NCBI GenBank assembly: GCA_965365445.1
Contig: CBDUBS010000020.1
Location: forward strand, 1-29,695
Direction: 5' to 3'
DNA length: 29,695 nt
Origin: CBDUBS01 sp965365445
GTDB lineage: Bacteria; Bacteroidota; Rhodothermia; Rhodothermales; DASSAV01
In this document: positions 22,840 to 29,695 of the stretch, piece after piece
Layout: each line of letters opens with the position of its first letter
Numbering within the stretch: position 1 is the stretch's first letter
The notes under the pieces: model-generated
Seen by the model: the letters and a program-made list of their open reading frames with translations, nothing else
The model's database searches: none
What the model was told of the DNA's origin: nothing
Translations under genes and position numbers: made by a program

Positions 22840-24576
22840 TCACTCCGACGGCCGGACATCCTTGAGGTGCAGCTGCAACGAGGTCCGTCCGTTCCAGTTA
22901 TTCTCCTGAATCGTAAACAGGGCATCGAGCGGGCTTCCGCCCCGGGCGCTTTCCTGCACCAGCCCGAAACGCTCCCGCATCCCGAACCCGATCGCTTCGA
23001 AGTGCAATCCGCCGTCGTCGCCTGCGTGCCGGAGGGTAACCTTGAGGTGCTCGCCCGAACGCCCGACGCGCTGCGGCGCGCCGACCGCTTCCAGTCCGTT
23101 CGCCTGAAAAACAGGCGTGTCGTTTTCCGGGCCGTGGGGGGCGAACTGCCGGAGGACGGCCCAGAACCTCCGGTCGATCTCGTTCAGGTTCAGCAAGGCA
23201 TCCACCGAAATCGAGGGCGTCAGGACTTCCGGCGTAACGAACGAGGACACCACTTCGTCGAAACGCAGCCGGAAGGCCGTTACGTTCCGGGTCGGGATGG
23301 TCAGCCCGGCCGCGTAATCATGTCCGCCAAAGGTGGTGAGCAGGTCTTCACAGGCTTTCAGGGCATCGTAGATATTCACTCCCTGGATCGAGCGCGCGGA
23401 CCCCTTGGCCTCGCCGTTCGAGGCGGCCAGCATGACGGTAGGGCGGTAAAACCGTTCCACCAGCCGGCTCGCCACGATCCCGATGACGCCCAGATGCCAC
23501 TCGGGTTGAAAAAGCACCAGCGAATGCTGGGCAACGCTTCCCAGGTGTTCATCCGCCAGGTGTTCCGCCTCGCTCAGGGTCGTCTGGTCGAGGGTGCGCC
23601 GCATCCGGTTGGCCTGTTCGAGTTGCCAGGCCAGTTCGGCGGCCCGGTATTCGTCGTCTTCCAGCATCAGCTCCACGGCCCGGCACGCATCGCCCATGCG
23701 TCCGGCCGCATTGATGCGCGGGCCCAGGCTGAACACGATCCGGCTGGTGGAGCACTGCGCCAGATCGATACCGGCCAGTTCGGCCAGCTTCTTCAACCCG
23801 AGGCGGGGCCGCTCCGTCAGCCGTTTCAGCCCCTCCGCCATCAATACCCGGTTCTCGCCCATGATGGGCACGATGTCGCCCGCAATCGAAATGGCTACCA
23901 GATCAAGAAATGGATAGGCTGTTTCCGGAGGCTCGCCGAGCGCGGAGAGCACCCCCTGGGTCAGCTTGAACCCCACGCCGCACCCCGAAAGCTCCTTGAA
24001 GGGGTACGGACAATCCACCTGCTTCGGGTTGAGCACCGCCAGCGCTTCGGGGATCTCATCGTCCGGCTTGTGGTGGTCGCAGATGATGAGGTCGAGGCCC
24101 CGGTCGCGGGCGTACCGGGCTTCCTGCACCGCTGTGATGCCGCAATCCAGGGTAACTACCAGGCGCGCCCCCGCGTCTACGGCATAATCGATCCCCGCCG
24201 GCCGGAGCCCGTACCCGTGCTCGATCCGGTCCGGGATGAAAAAGTCCACCTCCGCTCCGCGCTCCCTCAGGAAGCGAACCATCAGGGTGGTTGCCGTCGT
24301 GCCGTCTACGTCGTAGTCTCCATACACGAGGATCTTTTCTCCCCGGCGGACGGCTTCCGCCACCCGTTCCGACGCCGCCCGCATCCCCTTCATCAAAAAC
24401 GGATCGTGCAGATCCTCCAGTCGGGGGCGGAAAAACAGGCGCGCGCCCTCCAGCGAATCGATCCCCCGCAACACGAGTACCCGCGCGAGCGCTTCCGGCA
24501 ACTGATTCAGCTCCTGTTGAATCAGCGCCACGCGCCCGGGTTGTTCCAGAACTCGCGGTACCCAGCTGTGCGTCAT
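22840..24576 (-). CDS. recJ: Single-stranded-DNA-specific exonuclease RecJ
   Basis: 578 residues from the ATG at 24576 (MTHSWVPRVLEQPGR). DHH-domain motifs: LVYGDYDVDGTTAT (from about 84), VVTLDCGITAV, and ICDHHKPDDEIPEALAVLNPKQ (167 onward). RINAAGRMGDA and the DHHA1 motif GGHDYAAGLTI follow, with an OB-like C-terminal domain. RecJ degrades single-stranded DNA 5' to 3' in recombination and repair. The frame is open to 24786, but the extra residues do not resemble RecJ and overlap the CTD relic, so the start at 24576 is preferred. Confidence 0.96.
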   Translation of the reverse strand: MTHSWVPRVLEQPGRVALIQQELNQLPEALARVLVLRGIDSLEGARLFFRPRLEDLHDPFLMKGMRAASERVAEAVRRGEKILVYGDYDVDGTTATTLMVRFLRERGAEVDFFIPDRIEHGYGLRPAGIDYAVDAGARLVVTLDCGITAVQEARYARDRGLDLIICDHHKPDDEIPEALAVLNPKQVDCPYPFKELSGCGVGFKLTQGVLSALGEPPETAYPFLDLVAISIAGDIVPIMGENRVLMAEGLKRLTERPRLGLKKLAELAGIDLAQCSTSRIVFSLGPRINAAGRMGDACRAVELMLEDDEYRAAELAWQLEQANRMRRTLDQTTLSEAEHLADEHLGSVAQHSLVLFQPEWHLGVIGIVASRLVERFYRPTVMLAASNGEAKGSARSIQGVNIYDALKACEDLLTTFGGHDYAAGLTIPTRNVTAFRLRFDEVVSSFVTPEVLTPSISVDALLNLNEIDRRFWAVLRQFAPHGPENDTPVFQANGLEAVGAPQRVGRSGEHLKVTLRHAGDDGGLHFEAIGFGMRERFGLVQESARGGSPLDALFTIQENNWNGRTSLQLHLKDVRPSE

Positions 24577-24770
24577 GATCCTCTTCCGGTAACTCCTCCA
24601 CTCCCGATCTCTGCCGGCCTCCAGGCCTGCCCGCCGTCGAGAGGCACCGTAAGTATACCGGTCGGCAGGGGCTTCGCGCAAACGCCGGAAGCGAATTGCC
24701 GTAGAAGGACAACCGATGCGAGACGGGGCCGCTCGAAATCGAAACACGCTCTTCTGGAGGCGGTTCCCTA

Positions 24771-24805
24771 CCCCGGCCGGCTGCATCCCTTCGGCGAGTA
24801 CGGCC
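24771..24805 (-). pseudogene. Relic of a secretion-type C-terminal domain coding sequence
   Basis: 35 bases match positions 28750-28784, part of the sorting domain of the partial protein at the right edge, at 31 of 35 positions and in the same orientation. On the minus strand the relic reads AVLAEGMQPAGV against AVLADGMQPAGV. No full gene surrounds it. It lies between gene A and recJ, so it may be the worn end of a lost CTD-bearing gene. Confidence 0.5.
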
Positions 24806-24839
24806 GGAAAGTCCGAGGGCGCACCCAGCGTGCGCCCAT

Positions 24840-25412
24840 TTACCGGGTGTTGTTTCCGTGGAAAACGAGCCTCAAGCCGTAGAAGCTCCGGTGCAGATTT
24901 ACGTTGGCATAAATTTCTATACCGGCTCCCAGTTCAGGCATTATAAATCCCAGGGGCTTGGCGATGAGTTGCAAGTCCGCCGATAGGCCTGGCGATACCA
25001 CATCGTATACGTCTTTCTCCACTTCTCCATACGCATCGGTTCTCCAGCCGCGACGCCATCGGCCAATCACGAAGGCCGGACCTACAGACAACGCCGCAAG
25101 ATGATACCGGCTAAAGCTGCGGCGCCCGAAACCGACACTGGCCGCAATCACGTAAGGCGGCCTACCCAGAGACAATGAACCGACGTAATCGACTCCGGCT
25201 TGATAGAAGCGGTTTTCCCTACCGAAGTTGTAGTTGAGGTTGAAATTCGGAACAGGCGTCTCATACTCGCCTACCGTTGGCCTGGACCGACTGATGCCTG
25301 CATTGAACCATTCACTTCGGATAGGTCCGGTTGCCTGCGCGAAGGCATTGGTTATCGTGCCGAACCCTGCCAGCGGCAGTAATACGAAGGGGATTGTCAA
25401 GAGCGATCGCAT
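24840..25412 (-). CDS. Exported beta-barrel-like protein (gene A), related to gene B
   Basis: 190 residues from the ATG at 25412: signal peptide MRSLLTIPFVLLPLAGFGTITNAFAQ, then strand-like segments. FYQAGVDYVGSLSLG...VIAASVGFGRRSFSRYHLAALSVGPAFVIGR aligns with gene B (LYQIAYDVSSKPLG...GISAGLAKRMWQSPFLGIVSLGPAFVFGQ), and the ends also agree (YGLRLVFH versus LGLRISFVIH). The family was not recognised; an outer-membrane or periplasmic site is likely. Base composition is GC-rich (about 60%), unlike gene B. It lies 173 bp after the hydrolase stop on the same strand. An earlier start at 25451 would precede the signal peptide. Confidence 0.75.
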   Translation of the reverse strand: MRSLLTIPFVLLPLAGFGTITNAFAQATGPIRSEWFNAGISRSRPTVGEYETPVPNFNLNYNFGRENRFYQAGVDYVGSLSLGRPPYVIAASVGFGRRSFSRYHLAALSVGPAFVIGRWRRGWRTDAYGEVEKDVYDVVSPGLSADLQLIAKPLGFIMPELGAGIEIYANVNLHRSFYGLRLVFHGNNTR

Positions 25413-25585
25413 GGCAGCAACCCCCAAAATCACGTTTAGGCTCCCTGGCAATACGTCGACCCGGCTGTGTCCGGGAGGCCGGAGCGCCCTTAGCGGGAAG
25501 CTTTGTTAGGGGCACTTTGCTGAGAAGCGGGGCAGCCTGCCGGCAGACATGGGCGGTTCCCGGACCGTATCCCGTTCTCGATGAA

Positions 25586-27697
25586 TTACTTCAGCAAGGT
25601 CATCCGTCCCGTTCTGGTAAAGCCGCCCGCCGTGAGCTGGTAGAGGTACGTCGCCGTAGGAAACGGCGACGCATCGAACGTAACCGCGTGCCCTCCGGCC
25701 GACATCGGTCCGTCCACCAGGCGAGCTACTTCCCGGCCCATCAGGTCGTAAACCACCAGCCGCACATGAACAGCTTCCGGCAAGCTGAAACGGATCTCTG
25801 TCGAGGGATTGAACGGGTTGGGGTAATTCTGGTCCAATGCCAACCCCGCTACTTTCTCAGCGGGATAGCCGGACACATTGATTTCCTGTATTCCCGATTG
25901 CTTCGAAGCTAATTGGCCTCCACCAACGCCGATAGTTACATCTTTATAGGTAACGACTGTCTGAACCGGACTGCTGGTATCGGTGACGGTCAACTTAAGT
26001 TGTAGAATGGAATTGCTAGATATGGACCTAGCAAAGGTTGAACCAGAAATGTAGTTACTCCACATGCCACAATTCTCTGCGTTCGGTGTCGTGCCACCGC
26101 TTCCATATTCAACGCCATACGATTCTGGACTGTTCATGCCACCAGGGCAGGTGAAAAGGTATTGCCAACGGTAGATGTAGGGAGTCTTTCCTCCCGAAGC
26201 GACTGCTGTCCAAGTGCCATTCTGACCCACCGCCAAAGTCGCCGGTCCGCCAATCGAAACTGTTAACGGTAGGGTAAGACCCAGTGCATCAATCAGAGGA
26301 TCTACCACACTTGGAGGAACTTCGTCATGAAAACCATGAGTTGTGGAAGCTATCGTCGTAGCGAACTTCGACCTTCCGTACTCATCCAGATCCAATGCAC
26401 TTTTGTGGGGAATAAAGGTTGGATGAGTAAACCGCCTAAGTTCATAGCTCACCACATGGACGCCAAGAGATAATTTGAATGGTAAGGGTGCTGAACCCCA
26501 CTGGAGAGTAGATGTCACTGGAAGATATGACCCTGCTTCTTTGATTGGTTCGCCAGGATCTATACTGGATTCCCAGTCAACGTATCCTGCAATATTAGTC
26601 TTTACATCTAACCACTTCCCGCTATTTGCATTAGGAATATTAGGAGCAAACGCAACACCTATTGTCTTACATAAATCAGGATAGCCATCCCCATTCAATT
26701 GTTTCAATATATTATAGAAATTATCATGTTCATTAGCAGTAGCGAAGACATTATCACGCAACATTTGCTTGGCGGCCATACTTGCAAATCCACCAGGATT
26801 CATTTTTTTCCTTTTGATGTATTCCTGCAGATCCGTGTCTATGACCGCATCTTGCTGAGGCGAATCTACTGACACGAAGTGAGAGACATCTAGTGGTATA
26901 CCATTATGCTCCGCTTTAGCCAAAGCAAAACGACAAATCACGCCCCCCATGCTCACGCCAAGTAATTTTATTGGCGTAGTGCCAGACCTGATGCTTGCAA
27001 TGTAATGAATCGCATCGGCTACGTATTGAGCATTAGTCGCCATATCAATTCCTCCTTCCGCAAAGTCGAGAACGATGATATCTTGGCCTAATGATTTAAG
27101 TTTATCGAAGAGTCCGTTGCTCTTTTTGTAGTACATATTTGGATTATTATCATTTTCGGGATCAAATCCTTCGATAATAATGAAAGGATTGTCAATAGTT
27201 TGGTCGCCGTCATCCCATAAAATCATTCTGTTGCCTTCGTCATCAATGAATCCTCGAAAAGCAGGGGGGACTACATACACAACATATTTATGGGAATAAA
27301 TATTACCTGCAATATCCCATAGTTTCATTTCCATGAAATATGTACCAGTAAAACTCCATGGTGGCGACACTATGACCAAATCATTTGACCCTGTGCCCTT
27401 GACAAACTGAAAATTCCCGGCATCATACTTTACTTCAATCCGGGTATAAATGACTCCATAAAGCTCAAACCCAACTGTCTGTCCCAGCCTAATAAACAAG
27501 GCTGGGTCATAATATTGACCTACACCCGCATAAACGGAAACGGTAGGATAATGTGGAAGGGTTTCGGACTATTCTGCTGCTAAAGAAACATAGTCTGCGG
27601 AGATGGCTATCTTGGGACAGATAGTTGATGATAAACACCAGAATACAAGCGCTGCTATACTATTGAAATATCTTGTCTTAAAAATAAGGTTTTTCAT
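25586..27697 (-). pseudogene. Secreted alpha/beta hydrolase with C-terminal sorting domain, interrupted by an in-frame amber codon
   Basis: An N-terminal piece starting at 27697 (MKNLIFKTRYFNSIAALVFWCLSSTICPKIAISADYV) is a signal peptide; it stops at TAG (27569-27571). The same frame then continues open to 25586. The body has a strand-turn IIIEGFDPEN, the nucleophile motif LLGVSMGGVICRF (Ser about 183 counted from TTG 27499), and a distal domain resembling an Ig/PKD fold. The last ~85 residues (LDQNYPNPFNPSTEIRFSLP...GREVARLVDGPMSAGG...) form a type 9 secretion-type sorting domain. It is probably an extracellular lipase/esterase or amidase-like enzyme. An alternative start at 27736 overlaps the gene B stop as ATGA. 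The body is AT-rich (27% G+C in one 60-base line) while the CTD is GC-rich. Inactivation, read-through or sequencing error are all possible. Confidence 0.8.
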
Positions 27698-27732
27698 TAT
27701 GGGTTTCAATTTGGGTTTTGATTCGAGGGGTG

Positions 27733-28281
27733 TCATAAAGTTCTTCTGCATGGATTTATTAAACAATTATTGTGTATAACGAATGAAATACGCAAACCAA
27801 GAACACTATGTGCAAGACTCGTTATTGTGAATAATCCGAGGCCCAATCCTATATCGTTTAAGATTATAACTCCAGTCACTTTTGCTACTGTGCCAGCGGT
27901 GTAAAACCATTTCGTTTCATGTTTATAGAGCTCTGGCGATATAATTTCCTGCCCGAATACGAAAGCTGGTCCTAAAGACACGATACCTAAAAAGGGACTT
28001 TGCCACATTCGTTTTGCCAATCCTGCACTAATTCCCATCACAGCTTCGGACCCTAAGGGTTTTGATGAAACATCGTATGCAATCTGATACAATCTGTCGC
28101 TTTCAAAACTATAACTCAAGCCAAGCGCAAATCTTTCATATGGCGCCAATCCAATTCCTAAACTTGCTTCCACCCATTTAGTGTTAGTCTCTGAGCGAAA
28201 ACTTTCCTGAGCATATGTAATTGTTATATGCCCCAGGAATAAGAATATAATAAAATACAAAAAATGAATTTTCTCTTTCAT
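27733..28281 (-). CDS. Exported beta-barrel-like protein (gene B), related to gene A
   Basis: 182 residues: signal peptide MKEKIHFLYFIIFLFLGHITITYAQ with cleavage near residue 25, then amphipathic strands (ASLGIGLAPYERFALGLSYSF, LGIVSLGPAFVFGQ, IGLGLGLFTITSLAHSVLGLRISFVI). It shares a block with gene A and is probably a diverged copy. Composition is clearly AT-rich (about 42-47%), unlike gene A and most of the window, which suggests a different origin. The gene ends 35 bp before the hydrolase signal-peptide start (or overlaps an alternative start by ATGA), so the two are likely co-transcribed. Function unknown. Confidence 0.78.
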   Translation of the reverse strand: MKEKIHFLYFIIFLFLGHITITYAQESFRSETNTKWVEASLGIGLAPYERFALGLSYSFESDRLYQIAYDVSSKPLGSEAVMGISAGLAKRMWQSPFLGIVSLGPAFVFGQEIISPELYKHETKWFYTAGTVAKVTGVIILNDIGLGLGLFTITSLAHSVLGLRISFVIHNNCLINPCRRTL

Positions 28282-28282
28282 C

Positions 28283-28586
28283 TCTTAATTATTATGAAGA
28301 GTCGCTAACCGGTCAAGAGAGCTTGAATAGCGAGGAGAAGCACCGAGTTAGGTTTTTTGGAACGGTCAGGCCGATGATCCGTGGGCCAGAGACACGGTGC
28401 TGAATCGGGAGGTAACGAAGGTATGAACATACAGATAGATGCAATTCACACAAGTATTTATGTCTGAAGCGTATTGTAGTCAATCTCTTGCATGCCCTTC
28501 GACATAAATTCACTCAGGCGGAGACTTACCTTATCCCCCTAGCTCTCCGGTGGCGGTTGTCGCGGTGGGGGTTCCCGAAAAGAAAA
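28283..28586. other. Gene-free stretch before gene B
   Basis: No convincing gene, RNA or repeat is seen. A 66-residue minus-strand frame at 28313-28513 lacks coding features. The region probably holds the promoter of gene B; I could not place its elements. Confidence 0.5.
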
Positions 28587-28615
28587 GCGCCGGAGCCTCT
28601 TTCGGCCCCGGCGCC
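28587..28615 (-). terminator. Rho-independent terminator after the CTD-bearing gene
   Basis: Minus-strand stem GGCCCCGGCGC-type arm (28604-28614) pairs with GCGCCGGAGCC (28587-28597) with one mismatch and a 6-nt loop, followed by TTTTCTTTT. It lies 28 bp after the stop at 28643 and separates that gene from gene B. Confidence 0.85.
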
Positions 28616-28642
28616 TTTCTGCGACGTTCGGCTATGGGAAGG

Positions 28643-29695
28643 TTACTTCACGAGCGTCATCGTTCTATTCAGCACCTGTCCTGCCGTCCGGAGCTGGTAG
28701 AAGTACGTGCCCGAAGCCAGGCGCGAGGCGTCGAACTGGACCTGAAATACCCCGGCCGGCTGCATGCCGTCGGCCAGCACGGCCACTTCGCGGCCCATCA
28801 CGTCGAACACGGTGAGCCGGATGGGCTGCGCCCCGTCGAGCTCGAACGCTATGGTCGTGCTCGGGTTGAAGGGGTTCGGGTAGTTCTGGTTCAGGCGAAT
28901 GGCCGTAGGCAGTTCCCCTCCGGAGAGCGGCTCCGTAGCCGTAGTGGTGAAGCCGTTCTGGTCCAGGGCGGTCCAACCGGTGAGCCAGTTGGTCGGGCCG
29001 AACGCGCCGATGTAGGGTACGGGCGTAAAGAAGGCATCACCCGCCGGATACGCCGCCGGCGGCGAACTCAGCGCCGGGCTTCCGGGGGCAGGCCGCGGGT
29101 CGAGCCCCCGGGTGGCCGTGCGCCCGATGCTGCGCAGCAGCGGGTTGGTTACCTGGTTGGCGTTGGCCGCGTTCGAGAGGTAGCTCTGCACGAAGCTCTG
29201 GTTGGAGAACTGGTTGACCTGGTTGCCCGCGCCGAAACCCCACCAGATGTTGTTCATCAACACGATGTCGCCCGCCTCCAGGCGCGCCCGGCTGTCCTCG
29301 GCCCCGGCGGTAGCGACGTCCTCGACCGTGATGCCCAGCCCGCCGGTGGCCGACTGGAAGTCGGTGAAGATCGAGTTGTAGTACTTGCCTCCGGCGTTGT
29401 CCCGGAAGATCATCAGCTCCTTGCGGTCGCCGGCCGGGGTGGCGCCCACGCCCGGGCCGATGTAGGTGGCGTTGTAGATCTGCGGGATGGCGAACGGGGT
29501 GTAGAACTCCTCGTTGGTGGCTCCGTCCTGCTCGGCGGCGGCGCCGGCTTCGTCGGTAGCGAGCAGCGCGAACCAGAACTGGCCTTTGCCGCGGAAGCCT
29601 TCGTCGTAGTCGAAGGCGTCGTCGGAGTTGAAGGCCGAGACGAGGTACTTCGTGTTGACCGTGCCGCCGAAGAACTCGAAGCCGTCGTCGGCCGA
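28643..29695 (-). CDS. Secreted protein with type 9 secretion-type C-terminal domain (5' end outside window)
   Basis: The frame is open from the right edge of the window to the stop at 28643 (350 residues visible); the real start is outside. The visible part begins SADDGFEFFGGTVNTKYLVSAFNSDDAFDYDEGFRGKGQFWFAL, contains many short acidic and aromatic segments, and ends in a sorting domain of about 80 residues: RLNQNYPNPFNPSTTIAFEL, VFDVMGREVAVLADGMQPAGV, ASRLASGTYFYQL, TMTLVK. Such domains direct export through the type 9 (Por) system of Bacteroidota and relatives and are removed at the surface. The function of the main part is unknown. Composition is GC-rich like the bulk of the window. A terminator follows. 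Confidence 0.85.
   Translation of the reverse strand, partial: SADDGFEFFGGTVNTKYLVSAFNSDDAFDYDEGFRGKGQFWFALLATDEAGAAAEQDGATNEEFYTPFAIPQIYNATYIGPGVGATPAGDRKELMIFRDNAGGKYYNSIFTDFQSATGGLGITVEDVATAGAEDSRARLEAGDIVLMNNIWWGFGAGNQVNQFSNQSFVQSYLSNAANANQVTNPLLRSIGRTATRGLDPRPAPGSPALSSPPAAYPAGDAFFTPVPYIGAFGPTNWLTGWTALDQNGFTTTATEPLSGGELPTAIRLNQNYPNPFNPSTTIAFELDGAQPIRLTVFDVMGREVAVLADGMQPAGVFQVQFDASRLASGTYFYQLRTAGQVLNRTMTLVK

Noticed and set aside
22822..24882. A 686-codon open frame on the plus strand opposite recJ
   Set aside because: It mirrors the codons of RecJ, which has all family motifs; long antisense frames are common in GC-rich DNA, and the product resembles no protein.
28313..28513. A 66-codon minus-strand frame
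   Set aside because: No coding features, no ribosome site and no similarity that I recognise.
1..29695. CRISPR arrays, rRNA genes, complete insertion sequences and toxin-antitoxin pairs
   Set aside because: None seen: no regularly spaced repeats, rRNA segments, transposase frames or typical antitoxin/toxin pairs.

Overview
The window is a dense, GC-rich (about 60% by eye) bacterial chromosome segment. Two exported proteins carry a C-terminal sorting domain with the NYPNPFNPST motif, rpmB-rpmG is followed by a small DUF4295-like gene, and Shine-Dalgarno sites are sparse. This points to the Bacteroidota/FCB group, most likely Rhodothermota (Rhodothermales); that placement is inference, with no 16S gene or marker tree to confirm it.

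Layout. 0-2.1 kb: an exported beta-propeller-like protein and a truncated tyrosine integrase with three 10-bp repeats in front of it. 2.1-3.3 kb (minus strand): rpmB, rpmG, a small basic protein, then tRNA-Pro(UGG), tRNA-Arg(UCU) and tRNA-Cys(GCA), ending in a terminator. The tRNA-Arg gene is split in its anticodon loop by a 210-nt group I intron, one of the most notable elements here. 3.4-9.4 kb: phosphosulfolactate synthase (ComA family), a LolC/E permease, two small outer-membrane-type proteins, YchF, a PPP-family phosphatase and NusB. 9.6-13 kb: ComEC and a tandem universal stress protein. 13.08-13.55 kb: a gene-free region with a cluster of DnaA-box-like sites next to an AT-rich stretch and TAG trinucleotide repeats, a candidate chromosome origin. 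13.55-24.6 kb: glucose-6-phosphate isomerase, a frameshifted moeA, a TerB-like protein, a Nudix/NAD(P)-binding/Lrp-RAM gene run, an unusual GT4 glycosyltransferase, a class A penicillin-binding protein and RecJ.

24.7-29.7 kb is an accessory region on the minus strand. It holds a partial CTD-bearing secreted protein, a small beta-barrel-like protein (gene B), a secreted alpha/beta hydrolase interrupted by an in-frame amber codon, and a second small protein related to gene B (gene A). A 35-bp relic of a CTD coding sequence follows. The hydrolase body and gene B are clearly AT-rich while the hydrolase CTD is GC-rich like the host, which suggests imported coding sequence joined to a native secretion tag.

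Most genes serve housekeeping roles (translation, envelope, glycolysis, recombination, cofactor synthesis). The intron, the putative origin, the integrase relic and the mosaic secreted-protein region are what set the window apart.
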